A DNA stretch of 46,078 nucleotides. It comes from Nostoc sp. B(2019). GTDB lineage: Bacteria; Cyanobacteriota; Cyanobacteriia; Cyanobacteriales; Nostocaceae. Shown one piece after another: positions 1-9,076 of this stretch. Position numbers and translations under genes: made by a program. The DNA lies in the NCBI RefSeq assembly GCF_010091925.1, contig NZ_WVID01000039.1:1-46078 (forward strand). The letters run 5' to 3'. The first letter of the stretch is position 1; each line of letters starts with the position of its first letter. A model generated the notes under the pieces. It worked only from the letters and a program-made list of their open reading frames with translations. It searched no databases and had not been told where the DNA came from.

Positions 1-1659
1 CCACCTTGTTTGTGTCTCAAACAACCTTCGCCATCCGAAAATTATCTCATGTGCCAGTTCAAAGGGCGGAATGTGGGCTGGATGTTCTTCTCCCAGCATT
101 TGACGCCAGAGTGCCAAAGCTTGGATTAAAAGGGGTTCGGCTTCACTATATCTGCCTTGAGAAAAGTAGAGTACTGCTAGATTTTTGAGGCTAGAGGCGA
201 CATCTGGATGTTCTTCTCCCAGCAACTTGCGCCAGAGTGCCAAAGCTTGGATTAAAAGGGGTTCGGCTTCGCTGTATCTGCCTTGCGAACAGTAGAGTTC
301 CGCTAGATCGTTGAGGCTAGTGGCGACATCTGAATGTTGTTCTCCTAAACGCTGTCTAGTTATTTCTAGACACTCCTCACGCCAAGGTGCTGCTTTGTCA
401 TACAATCCCTGACCTTCGTAAAATCGAGCGTTGCCGACGAATGTCCAAATTAAATCATCATCGCTGACGTATTCAATTAGATTCTTCCCTACTTCAGATA
501 TATGAGGTATGGCAGGGGTGACATCAGTGATTTGCTCAAGAGTGGGAGTTTCAGAAATATCTTTGGCAACTGTTACCATTACCCGACAAAGCGATCGCTT
601 AAATTCCTCTGCCTGTTCTAAATCTGTACACTTATATTGGAAAAACTCCCGCAGCAGTGGATGCAGTTGGTAGATTCCCTCACCTTTGCGCTGGAGTAAA
701 TGCAGATTCAGCAAGCTATCGTCTCTAATCTCCTCTAAATCTTCGGCATCTTCTTCTGGTAAACACTGTTCCACTAAGTTCCAAGGTATGGGTGCAGCGG
801 CAAATAAACTTAGCAAACAACCCAACTGCTTGTCTTCGTCCTCTAATTCTTGCCAACTCAACTCAAATGCTGCTAACACACCCTTTTGTGCTGTCATATT
901 ATCTTCTGACTTGGGCTTAGAGAGGGAACGCTCATCTAGTCGCTTGTTCTCCAACCGTCGCAACATTTCTGCTAAAGACAAGTCCTGTTTCCGCGCGAGA
1001 TATCGCCCCACTAATTCCAAACCTAAAGGTAAATATCCCAGCCACTCACACAATTGATTGGCTACAGCTAATTCTCTTTCAATTCGTTCCGGTGTCTTTT
1101 GGAGTAAAGACTTTAATAACTCCAGCGCCGCCTCTGGTTGCAGTACATCTAAAGATAATAGTGCTATGCCTCCAAAGTATTGACGTGTGGTTATCAGCAC
1201 TTTAAACCGGGAAGATGACGACGGTAGGTAAGGCTTGACTTGCTGGTATTCGGTGACATCATCTAGTACTAATAGCACTTCTCCTTCACGCCAAAGCCGA
1301 AAGCAATATTGCAGCGCGGGTAAATCCAAATCTTCTGGTGGATTCAAATCAAGCTGCGTTCTGGCAAACTGCACAATTTGAATGCCCACATCCCCAGTTT
1401 TTGCTAGCAACCAGCAAATTCCACCCTTGTAGATTTTACGGTAAGCGATCGCATATTGCAAAGCAAGTTCTGTTTTACCAACTCCACCCATCCCAGCAAC
1501 AGCCGCAATTGCTACGCGGTCATTTTGCTGCAACAACTGATGGAGGTTTTGCAGTTCTTCTTCACGCCCGACAAACTTTTCCACCCCACTCAGGGGTAAA
1601 TTCTGCGGTATTTCTGTATGGGGATTTAACTTTGCCTGTTCCCGTTCAGGCGAGTTTAG
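1..1659 (-). CDS. NB-ARC NTPase with TPR repeats, C-terminal part (runs off the left edge; separated from its N-terminal domain by an in-frame TGA)
   Basis: I read this frame codon by codon from 1659 to 1 and it is open throughout. It has no ATG before the NTPase domain. The domain begins near a FVGREEEL motif and has a Walker A of the form GMGGVGKTELA and a Walker B region LLVLDD, followed by RFKVLITTR, the order expected of an NB-ARC/STAND NTPase. A winged-helix-like part follows, then two to three 42-residue TPRs (HPDVASSLKNLAVLYFSQGR). STAND proteins are ATP-driven switches whose TPRs sense a ligand; the effector role here is unknown. The frame is continuous with the upstream 145-residue ORF apart from one TGA at 1660-1662, so this is probably the broken body of one longer gene. 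The last 25 residues before the window edge no longer fit the TPR pattern. Confidence 0.8.
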
Positions 1660-2097
1660 TCAAGAAGGGGGAGTATTGTAGTTGATAGTAATCGGGCTAT
1701 TTTCTACAGCTTGAAAGATGGGAGCTTTACTGTCATTGTTTTGAAAAGCTTCGCCACCATAAACATTTTGAACATTCTTGCCTTCAACCTTGCCAATGTT
1801 AATTTCCTGGTGAATCTCTGTAGCCAGGCTTTGAACTTCCTGAGCAAATTTAGAGTCTGTGTCCATAGCTACCTGTAAATAGGCAGCAATAACGTTGACA
1901 TCTTCCTTTGAAGCTTCTTGAGACTTTGCCAGTGCTTCCTCAACTTTCAGCGTTCCCTTGAACTTCTGCAAAATTTTCTGGCGTAGCCGTTCTAATTTTT
2001 CTAGAACACCTTCTGTCAATTTTTCTACGGTTTTTTCTATAGCCTTAGTACATACTAGAGTGGCAATTCCAGCCGCCGTTAGTGTTACAGGCTCCAT
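1660..2097 (-). CDS. N-terminal domain of the NB-ARC/TPR protein, ended by an in-frame TGA
   Basis: This 145-residue protein starts MEPVTLTAAGIATLV and has a hydrophobic first segment (residues 5-18), then a long charged amphipathic helix rich in Lys and Glu (about 19-60), and ends NYNTPPS. I recognise this type of start from cyanobacterial NB-ARC and TPR proteins, where it precedes the NTPase; that is recall, not a search. The TGA stop lies in the same frame as the NB-ARC reading frame immediately downstream, which continues LNSPEREQAK without a shift. The likely explanations are a nonsense mutation in a once continuous gene, a sequencing error, or two separately translated halves. No Shine-Dalgarno or ATG for a separate second gene is visible. 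Confidence 0.7.
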   Translation of the reverse strand: MEPVTLTAAGIATLVCTKAIEKTVEKLTEGVLEKLERLRQKILQKFKGTLKVEEALAKSQEASKEDVNVIAAYLQVAMDTDSKFAQEVQSLATEIHQEINIGKVEGKNVQNVYGGEAFQNNDSKAPIFQAVENSPITINYNTPPS

Positions 2098-2404
2098 AAT
2101 TTAGTAATGATATGCGAAATTACACTGTTAAATATTTTACCCTAGCTCTATCTTCTCTACAAAGAAATCGTCAGGGTACAGCGTTTTACTGGTAAGTTTG
2201 ACTTAAAGCAGTTGCGCGATCGCCATTGTTACAATTGCAAGGATTGTGGGTGGTTAACAAGAGTTTCTGCTGTGAATCTATTACAAACGCGCTCTGTTTC
2301 TCTAGAACGTTTCATAGTTAAACTGGGTGTGTTGGAACAAAAGAATCAGGAAGCAGTCGTGTTAGCGTTGGCTGTTGTAGTTCAATTTAGTGTAAACTGC
2401 TCAT
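2098..2404. other. Intergenic region between two NTPase/TPR genes
   Basis: This is the upstream region of the first STAND gene and the downstream region of the second (both on the minus strand). It holds a GCGCGATCGCC site near 2215. A plus-strand 82-residue frame (2212-2460) begins inside that site and overlaps the end of the TPR gene; it resembles no family I know and I do not treat it as a gene. No clear terminator or operator is visible. Confidence 0.4.
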
Positions 2405-4024
2405 CTAACTTTGCAGTAATACCTGAAATCGTTTGTCATTACGAATGCTATCAAAATTAGAGTCTGTTTTCACTCTTTCTCCGCATTCTTCAGGATTTAG
2501 ATTGATAGCTTGTTGTAAATTATAGACTGCTTGCTCAATATTCCCCTGCAATGCATAACAGCGAGCCTTTTCATACCAAGCTTGGTATAAGTCTGGGTTG
2601 AATTCTATAGCTTTGTTATAAGAGGCGAGCGCTTCTTTTTTTCTTCCTAAATTACACAGTGTATTGCCTCGGTTATACCAAACTTCGTGTAAGTTTGATT
2701 TTGATTCTATAGCTTGGTCATAAGAAGCAATCGCTTCTTCAAATCTGTTTAAATTCGACAATCTTAAGCCTCGATTATTCCAAGCTTGGTAAAAGTCTGG
2801 TTTAAATTCTATGGCTTTATCGTAAGAAGTGATAGCTGCTTTAAAATTTCCTAAAACAGACAGCGTATTGCCCCGATTGTACCAAACTACATGGTCATTA
2901 GGTTTGAATTCTATGGCTTTATCGTAAGAAGTAATAGCTTCTTCAAATCTTCCTAAATTAGATAGTGTGTAGCCTCGATTATTCCAAGCTTCGTGCTTAT
3001 CAGGTTTGAATTCTATGGCTTTGTCATAAGAGGCGATCGCTTCTTCTTCCCTAACTAAATTATCCAGCGCAATGCCCCGGTTGTACCAAGATTCGTGTGA
3101 GCTTGGTTTAAATTCTATAGCTTTGTCGTAAGAGAAGATCGCTTGTTGAAATTTTCCTAAATAAAATAGCTCATTACCTTTTAAAAACCATATTAAACTA
3201 GACTCAGGTGATATATTTATAGCTTTATCAAAGCTAGCTAATGCTTCTTTATAGCGACCTAATCGAGAAACTTTATTACCAAAACTAATCAGTGATTCCT
3301 GCATTTGTGTAGGGTAACGTTCTGCTAGTTTTAGCAGCAAGCGCGATAAACGCAAAATGTATTCTCCTGCTTCTACCTGCTTTCTCTTTGCCTCAATTTG
3401 TCCATCATGGGGTTCTGAAATGCGTTCACTATGAATCAACAAGTTAGTCGCAATCCGAATTTGCCGCCAATACTGTAATTGCTGCCAAAAATTTCCACCT
3501 GCTAACATTCGTGCTGTCGCTTGCACGGTAAATTGCTGAAGTTCGATGTCAAATTTTCGCAGCAAATCCACAGCATCATAAATGTAACGGTTTGCCGGAT
3601 ATTTCCGCACGGCTTTTTTGTAGCGTTCTTCCCAAGTGTCTTTTAGAGTGTGTTGATAAGTTTTGAGACTTAAAGGTTGTTGATTGTTTTTCAAGCTGCG
3701 GAGATTCTCGACAACATTTCTAAAAGTGCGGTCATTGCGGCTAGCTAATGCGGGGTAATCTTCAACCTTGGCGGAAATATTTGTGTTGGGAATGGTTTCA
3801 TTGAACAACTCAATAATTGCGTTATCTTCTGGTTTCGCCAACTCGTAACGAGTAAAGCGATTCCACAACTGCGGGTATTTCTCCCATTGGAGTTTGTCCC
3901 AATAAGTTGGTTCTCCCTCAAAGTCTGAAATTCTCTCAGTTCGCGCCGTAGCAATTACCCGAATTTCTGCCTTACCGCAAAACTTTTCGTACTTCTCCAA
4001 CGCTTGCAGTAATCGCTCTTGCAA
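2405..4024 (-). CDS. TPR-rich C-terminal part of a membrane-anchored P-loop NTPase (split from its N-terminal part by an in-frame TAA)
   Basis: The frame is open from just after the TAA at 4073-4075. The first usable start is a TTG at 4024 with no convincing ribosome binding site, so 539 residues is only a formal length. The first 80 residues (IRVIATARTER, WEKYPQLWNRF) fit the region after Walker B in STAND-type NTPases. Residues from about 250 to 520 are about eight TPRs with near-identical units such as AIEFKP..EAWNNRG and ..EEAIASYDKA; the repetition suggests recent unit duplication. The role as a ligand or protein-binding sensor is inferred from TPR biology. It is probably the second half of the gene beginning at 4615. 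Confidence 0.75.
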   Translation of the reverse strand: MQERLLQALEKYEKFCGKAEIRVIATARTERISDFEGEPTYWDKLQWEKYPQLWNRFTRYELAKPEDNAIIELFNETIPNTNISAKVEDYPALASRNDRTFRNVVENLRSLKNNQQPLSLKTYQHTLKDTWEERYKKAVRKYPANRYIYDAVDLLRKFDIELQQFTVQATARMLAGGNFWQQLQYWRQIRIATNLLIHSERISEPHDGQIEAKRKQVEAGEYILRLSRLLLKLAERYPTQMQESLISFGNKVSRLGRYKEALASFDKAINISPESSLIWFLKGNELFYLGKFQQAIFSYDKAIEFKPSSHESWYNRGIALDNLVREEEAIASYDKAIEFKPDKHEAWNNRGYTLSNLGRFEEAITSYDKAIEFKPNDHVVWYNRGNTLSVLGNFKAAITSYDKAIEFKPDFYQAWNNRGLRLSNLNRFEEAIASYDQAIESKSNLHEVWYNRGNTLCNLGRKKEALASYNKAIEFNPDLYQAWYEKARCYALQGNIEQAVYNLQQAINLNPEECGERVKTDSNFDSIRNDKRFQVLLQS

Positions 4025-4072
4025 TGGTACTTTTAATCTTTGTACAGGAATTTTCTCTGCTTCTGGCGATAT

Positions 4073-4615
4073 TTATTCATGACCGCGCTGCATCTTCTGG
4101 TTAAGATCATCTAGGAAAAATAGCAACTTCCGGTCTGTGCCAATCTCTGATGACAACTGCGCTGGAAAATCTAGCCATTCTCCCGGCTTGAGGAACAAAA
4201 CTGTCCAACCTTCTTGGTTGAGATGATTTGCCAATTCTGTTGCTTCTCGCGTTTTTCCCAGCCCACTCTGTCCTAAAATCAATACCCAGCGCGATTCTTC
4301 TTTCTCCAACAACTGTTTTAATTCGTGACAAACGTTGCGATTAGTCACTCGTACTTGGTAAGCAATATTTCTATCAGCCAAGGGGTCATTATCATCCCCG
4401 CCAAGAATCCGCTGTAACACATCTTGACTTTGTGGCTTAATCACCTCAAAAGGAAAATTTGAAGAGGGAATGCGTTGCTGGCGGTGTCGCCATCTTAACC
4501 ACCAAATAAAACCTGCAACTACAGGAATTATTGCAGACAGACCACCAGAAATGAGTGTGTTAATGAACTCTCTGTAGTCTTGGTAGAATTTTTGAATTGT
4601 CTGTATATCCAACAC
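4073..4615 (-). CDS. Membrane-anchored P-loop NTPase, N-terminal part ended by an in-frame TAA
   Basis: The protein has 180 residues. Residues 17-41 form one hydrophobic segment (LISGGLSAIIPVVAGFIWWL) followed by WRHRQQR, so the rest probably faces the cytoplasm. A Walker A motif LILGQSGLGKT lies near residue 115 and a Walker B LLFFLDDLNQK near 166. The protein stops nine residues after Walker B, far too early for a working NTPase. Reading through the TAA gives HE-(stop)-ISPEAEKIPVQRLKVPLQ and then the TPR frame without any shift, so a GAA-to-TAA change in a single gene explains the layout well. It sits directly upstream of the TPR part on the same strand. Confidence 0.75.
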   Translation of the reverse strand: MLDIQTIQKFYQDYREFINTLISGGLSAIIPVVAGFIWWLRWRHRQQRIPSSNFPFEVIKPQSQDVLQRILGGDDNDPLADRNIAYQVRVTNRNVCHELKQLLEKEESRWVLILGQSGLGKTREATELANHLNQEGWTVLFLKPGEWLDFPAQLSSEIGTDRKLLFFLDDLNQKMQRGHE

Positions 4616-4684
4616 AGGGTTGATGGCTAGAGGTGATTAATATGGCGACACTTGAATGGATTATACCAACTGCTGCTTAAACAC

Positions 4685-4802
4685 CATCGACCTGCAATGT
4701 GAATGCATCGGCTTGCAATGTGAATGCATCGACCTGCAATGTTATTGCATCGACCTGCAATGTGAATGCATCGACCTGCAATGTGATTGCATCGGCTTGC
4801 AA
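4685..4802. repeat. 21-bp tandem repeat, about 5.6 copies
   Basis: Units start CATCGACCTGCAATGTGAATG, with five full copies at 4685, 4706, 4727, 4748 and 4769 and a partial sixth at 4790-4802. Units differ only at a few positions (gacc/ggct, gaa/tta/gat). Since 21 is a multiple of three, all frames stay open, which produces the spurious minus-strand frame with a repeated RCIHIAG heptad (4627-4851). The repeat lies between the STAND genes and hen1. Confidence 0.9.
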
Positions 4803-4890
4803 GGAACTTCCAATTGAAAAACGCTGTAATATTCCTCAACAACACCATCATTTCTTTTCGTAATTGTTTACCCTGAAGCGGTATTTATTT

Positions 4891-4911
4891 AATTCGTAAT
4901 TCGTAATTCGT
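4891..4911. repeat. Heptanucleotide repeat AATTCGT, three copies
   Basis: Three perfect tandem copies of AATTCGT lie just before hen1. Short heptamer repeats of this kind are common in Nostoc-type genomes. Confidence 0.85.
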
Positions 4912-4925
4912 AATTTTTGGGTTTC

Positions 4926-6314
4926 ATGCTGCTTACTATCGCAACGACACACTTCCCAGCAACAGAGTTAGGCTATCTGTTGCATAAACACCCTGACCGC
5001 TGTCAGTCTTTTTCTCTTTCTTTTGGACAGGCGCACGTCTTTTACCCGGAAGCAAATACCCAGCGATGCATGGTAGCGTTGCTGTTGGATGTTGACCCTG
5101 TAAAATTGGTGCGGGGACGCAGTGCTAGGCTGGAACAATATGTGAACGATCGCCCTTATGTTGCTTCTTCATTTTTAAGTGTAGCGATCGCTCAAGTATT
5201 TAGCACGGCTTTAGGAGGTCGCTGCAAAGAGTTCCCAGAACTAGTACAAACTCCTATTCCTTTGACAGCGAAACTATCTGTTTTACCTTGTCGCGGGGGT
5301 GAAAATTTTTTGCGAGAACTGTTTGAGCCATTGGGTTACAGTGTGAGTGCCGAAGGTCACATTTTAAATGAGGAATTCCCTGAGTGGGGACAAAGCCAAT
5401 ACTTTACGGTCGAACTTCAGCACACCTTACCCTTGAGCGATTTGTTAAGTCACCTCTACGTTTTGATTCCAGTATTGGATGATGATAAGCATTACTGGGT
5501 AGGCGATGAAGAAATTGAAAAGTTACTGCGTCATGGCGAAGGTTGGTTAACTGCACATCCAGCGCGAGAACAAATTACCAAGCGTTACCTAAAACGACAG
5601 CATCGCTTAACTCGTCTGGCTTTAGCCCAACTAGCAGAGGAAGACAATCCCGATCCCGATAGTGCTGAGGAAACTCATGCCCAGGAAGAAGCAGCAGTAG
5701 AAAAGCCAATTAGTTTAAATCAGCAGCGGATGAATGCGGTGATTGCTACTTTGAAGCAAAGGGGTGCAAAACGGGTGATTGATTTAGGCTGTGGTCAGGG
5801 AACTCTGCTGAAACTCCTGCTTAAAGATGGTTCTTTCGAGCAAATTGCGGGTGTCGATGTTTCATACAGGGCGCTAGAAGTCGCCCAAGAACGATTAGAC
5901 CGTCTGCATCTGCCTCGCAATCAATGGGAACGTTTTCAATTAATCCAGAGCGCACTCACCTATCAAGATAAACGCCTTAGTGGCTACGATGCTGCTACGG
6001 TGATTGAGGTAATTGAGCATCTTGATTTGCCGCGTTTGGGGGCATTTGAGCGAGTCTTGTTTGAGTTTACCCAACCCAAAACCGTAGTGGTGACAACGCC
6101 AAATATTGAGTACAACGTCAAATTTGAGAACTTACCTGCGGGGAAACTACGACATAAAGACCACCGCTTTGAATGGACGCGTGTAGAGTTTCAAAACTGG
6201 GCAAACCAAGTAGCAGAAAGCTTTGGCTATACTGTAGCATTTCAACCTGTAGGCACAGAAGACCCAGAAGTCGGCTCACCCACACAGATGGCAGTGTTTA
6301 ACCATAATTCCTAA
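4926..6314 (+). CDS. hen1: Bacterial Hen1, 3'-terminal RNA ribose 2'-O-methyltransferase
   Basis: Hen1 methylates the 2'-OH at the 3' end of a broken RNA before Pnkp seals it, which protects the repaired site from being cut again at the same position. The N-terminal half (about 1-240, LLHKHPDRCQ near the start) matches the bacterial Hen1 N-terminal domain, which in this family activates the ligase of Pnkp. The C-terminal half has the SAM site VIDLGCGQGTLLKLL and the Hen1 metal-binding signature VIEVIEHLDLPRL followed by HKDHRFEW, giving the Glu/Glu/His/His cluster. I chose the ATG at 4926 (MLLTIATTHFPA) over an in-frame TTG three codons earlier. The gene is followed after 110 bp by pnkp on the same strand, the standard cassette. 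The linker (about 245-265) is acidic. Confidence 0.95.
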   Translation: MLLTIATTHFPATELGYLLHKHPDRCQSFSLSFGQAHVFYPEANTQRCMVALLLDVDPVKLVRGRSARLEQYVNDRPYVASSFLSVAIAQVFSTALGGRCKEFPELVQTPIPLTAKLSVLPCRGGENFLRELFEPLGYSVSAEGHILNEEFPEWGQSQYFTVELQHTLPLSDLLSHLYVLIPVLDDDKHYWVGDEEIEKLLRHGEGWLTAHPAREQITKRYLKRQHRLTRLALAQLAEEDNPDPDSAEETHAQEEAAVEKPISLNQQRMNAVIATLKQRGAKRVIDLGCGQGTLLKLLLKDGSFEQIAGVDVSYRALEVAQERLDRLHLPRNQWERFQLIQSALTYQDKRLSGYDAATVIEVIEHLDLPRLGAFERVLFEFTQPKTVVVTTPNIEYNVKFENLPAGKLRHKDHRFEWTRVEFQNWANQVAESFGYTVAFQPVGTEDPEVGSPTQMAVFNHNS

Positions 6315-6345
6315 TTTCATCCTACTTATTTCTTCCTTTGCGCCC

Positions 6346-6412
6346 TTCTCTACGAGACGCTACGCGAAGGCGTCTTGGCGGTAGCCTGCGGCAAGCCGCT
6401 ACGCGTCTACGT
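6346..6412. repeat. Interspersed repeat with the CTACGAGACGCTACGCGAA motif, between hen1 and pnkp
   Basis: The stretch contains CTACGAGACGCTACGCGAA, a GCGTCTT that can pair back to AGACGC, and a tail close to GCAAGCCGCTACGCGTC. The same modules recur near 11848, 41180, 41240, 41942, 43180 and 45945. It fills most of the 110-bp gap between the two RNA-repair genes, so it may affect their coupling. Confidence 0.75.
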
Positions 6413-6424
6413 TAAAAAAAAACT

Positions 6425-9028
6425 ATGAAAATAACTATTCCTGAACTATCCCTAATTGTCCTCATCGGTGCTTCCGGTTCCGGTAAGTCAACTTTTGCCC
6501 GTAAGCACTTTCAACCCTTCGAGGTGCTTTCCTCAGACTTTTGTCGGGGGTTAGTTTCCAATAATGAAAATAGCCAGTCTGCTACCAAAGATGCCTTTGA
6601 GGTGTTACACTTCATTGCTGCCAAGCGGCTAGCAGCAGCTAAACTGACTGTAATTGATGCTACCAACGTGCAGATGGAAGATCGCAAAATTCTATTGCAA
6701 ATGGCACGACAATATCATTGCTTTGCGATCGCGATCGTTCTCGACCCCCCAGAAGAATTATGCCATGAACGCAACCAACAACGGAGCAATCGCCAGTTCG
6801 GCTCCCATGTAGTGCGGCGTCATAGCCAAATGTTACGGCGTTCTCTACGTGGTTTAGAAAAGGAAGGTTTCCGCTATGTCTACACTCTCAACTCTCTAGC
6901 AGAAATTGAATCTGTTGAAATCGAACGCCAACCCCTCTGGAATAACCTGAAACACGAACACGGCCCCTTTGACATCATTGGCGACATTCATGGCTGTTGT
7001 GACGAACTTGAAACATTACTCCAACAATTAGGCTATGAGAAGGGCAGAGGGGCAGGGGAGCAGGGGAGCAGGGGGGAAGAATTTGCTTCCACTCTCTGGG
7101 ACACTCCTACTTACTACCACTCCCAAGGACGGAAAGTTGTTTTTTTGGGTGATTTAGTAGACCGTGGCCCGCGCATCTTAGATACAGTCAAGCTGGTACG
7201 AAACATGGTTGCTGCTGGTACAGCTATCTGCGTTCCTGGTAATCATGAAAACAAGCTGTTGCGGAAACTACGAGGTAAAAATGTCCGAGTCAATCATGGG
7301 TTAGAGCAAACCCTAAATGAAATTGAGGCGTTACCCGATGAAGTGCGCGAACCCTTCACCAAAGAACTGCAAAAGTTTCTAGATTCCTTAATCAGTCACT
7401 ACCTCTTAGATGACGGGCGGTTAGTGGTGGCTCACGCGGGGATGAAACAAGAAATGCAGGGACGGGGATCTGGTGCGGTGCGGGAGTTTGCTCTGTATGG
7501 TGAATCCACTGGCGAGATTGATGAGTTTGGCTTACCCGTCCGCTACAACTGGGCGGGAGAATATCGGGGTGAAGCGATGGTAGTTTACGGGCATACTCCT
7601 GTACCAGAAGCAGAATGGTTAAATAACACTATTGATGTTGATACAGGTTGCGTCTTTGGCGGCAAACTCACCGCCCTCCGCTATCCAGAAAAGGAATTAG
7701 TGAGCATTCCGGCTGCTCGTGTATACTGCGAACCTGTGAAACCTTTGGTACAAAACACAGTCACACGCACATCTCAACAGGAACTTGATGATGTTTTGCA
7801 CATTGAGGATGTATTGGGTAAACGCCTCATCAACACGCGACTTAAACCCAACATTACCATTCGGGAAGAAAATGCGATCGCAGCTTTAGAGGTAATGAGC
7901 CGTTTTGCCGCTAATCCGAAATGGCTGATTTACCTACCTCCCACTATGTCTCCTGTGGAAACATCTTCAACACTGGGATATTTGGAACATCCAGCGCAAG
8001 CCTTTGCTTACTACCATCAGGAAATTACTGAAGTAGTTTGCGAAGAAAAACACATGGGTTCACTGGCGGTGGTAGTGATTTGCCGGGATTTAGTAGCTGC
8101 CGAGAAACGGTTTGGTGTGGTAGATGAAGGTATCGGTATCTGCTACACCCGCACAGGAAGACGCTTCTTTGATGATCCAGCATTAGAAGCGGAACTATTG
8201 GCGCGGGTAAATGCTGCCCTTTCCCAAAGCGGCTTTTGGGAGGAGTTTAATACCGATTGGGTGTGTCTAGACTGTGAATTGATGCCCTGGTCAGCCAAAG
8301 CACAGGGATTACTACGAGAACAGTATGCACCTGTGGGAGTGGCATCACGCCTTGCTCTTAATGATGCTGTTAGCTTATTGCAACAAGCAAGCGATCGCAA
8401 CGTTGAGGTTAGTACTCAACTCAGCCATTACCAGCAACGTGCAGAGATGGCGCATCAGTACATCACCGCCTACCGTCGCTACTGCTGGTCTGTCACCGAT
8501 ATTTCTGATCTAAAACTCGCACCCTTCCACATCCTGGCAACAGAGGGAGCCGCTCACATCGACAAAGACCATCGCTGGCATGTAGAGCAAATCGCCAAAA
8601 TCTGCCAATCAGACCCCGCCTTACTCCTAGCAACTGCCTATAAGGTGATAGATTTGACTGACCCCAGCAGCCAGGCGGAGGGTATTCATTGGTGGGAACA
8701 ACTGACTGCTGCGGGTGGTGAAGGTATGGTTGTCAAGCCAATGCAATTTATTGTCCAAGGTAGTCGCGGTATTGTGCAGCCTGCGGTGAAGTGTCGCGGA
8801 CAAGAATATCTGCGGATTATCTACGGTGTGGAATACTCAGCGCCGGAGAATCTACAACGTCTGCGACAACGTGGGCTATCCCTCAAGCGTTCTCTGGCGA
8901 TGCGGGAGTTTGCTCTGGGTGTTGAAGCATTAGAGCGATTTGTCTCCCATACTCCGCTGCGCCGCGTGCATGAATGTGTTTTCGGGATTTTGGCGCTAGA
9001 GAGTGAACCTGTTGATCCGCGACTATAG
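6425..9028 (+). CDS. pnkp: Polynucleotide kinase-phosphatase-ligase (bacterial Pnkp, RNA repair)
   Basis: Pnkp heals and seals broken RNA with three domains. The 5'-kinase (about 1-170) has a P-loop GASGSGKST with K21 and S22. The metallophosphatase (about 180-430), which removes 2',3'-cyclic phosphate, has DIIGDIHG (D187, H189), GDLVDRGP (D243, R247), GNHE (N273, H274), H337 and H390. The C-terminal adenylyltransferase (about 450-867) has the KxxG nucleotidyl motif KHMG at K542. Order and length (867 residues) fit bacterial Pnkp, and D187 and H189 match the numbering I recall for the Clostridium thermocellum enzyme. A Gly/Arg/Glu-rich insert (about 206-218) encoded by GGGGAGCA-type repeat DNA interrupts the phosphatase domain and explains the shift of later residues. 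It works with Hen1, encoded just upstream; pnkp proteins of this type need Hen1 for ligase activation. Confidence 0.96.
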   Translation: MKITIPELSLIVLIGASGSGKSTFARKHFQPFEVLSSDFCRGLVSNNENSQSATKDAFEVLHFIAAKRLAAAKLTVIDATNVQMEDRKILLQMARQYHCFAIAIVLDPPEELCHERNQQRSNRQFGSHVVRRHSQMLRRSLRGLEKEGFRYVYTLNSLAEIESVEIERQPLWNNLKHEHGPFDIIGDIHGCCDELETLLQQLGYEKGRGAGEQGSRGEEFASTLWDTPTYYHSQGRKVVFLGDLVDRGPRILDTVKLVRNMVAAGTAICVPGNHENKLLRKLRGKNVRVNHGLEQTLNEIEALPDEVREPFTKELQKFLDSLISHYLLDDGRLVVAHAGMKQEMQGRGSGAVREFALYGESTGEIDEFGLPVRYNWAGEYRGEAMVVYGHTPVPEAEWLNNTIDVDTGCVFGGKLTALRYPEKELVSIPAARVYCEPVKPLVQNTVTRTSQQELDDVLHIEDVLGKRLINTRLKPNITIREENAIAALEVMSRFAANPKWLIYLPPTMSPVETSSTLGYLEHPAQAFAYYHQEITEVVCEEKHMGSLAVVVICRDLVAAEKRFGVVDEGIGICYTRTGRRFFDDPALEAELLARVNAALSQSGFWEEFNTDWVCLDCELMPWSAKAQGLLREQYAPVGVASRLALNDAVSLLQQASDRNVEVSTQLSHYQQRAEMAHQYITAYRRYCWSVTDISDLKLAPFHILATEGAAHIDKDHRWHVEQIAKICQSDPALLLATAYKVIDLTDPSSQAEGIHWWEQLTAAGGEGMVVKPMQFIVQGSRGIVQPAVKCRGQEYLRIIYGVEYSAPENLQRLRQRGLSLKRSLAMREFALGVEALERFVSHTPLRRVHECVFGILALESEPVDPRL

Positions 9029-9076
9029 TACAACACAGTTTAGTTAAAGATTGTTTGTACAAATTTCATGCGTGTA

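Noticed and set aside
2212-2460. Plus-strand 82-residue frame
   Set aside because: It starts in a HIP1-like site, overlaps the end of the TPR gene and resembles no protein I know.
4685-4802. CRISPR array
   Set aside because: Units are contiguous 21-mers without unique spacers and no cas genes are present.
4627-4851. Minus-strand 74-residue frame with an RCIHIAG heptad repeat
   Set aside because: It is produced by the 21-bp tandem repeat; no ribosome site and no flanking domain.
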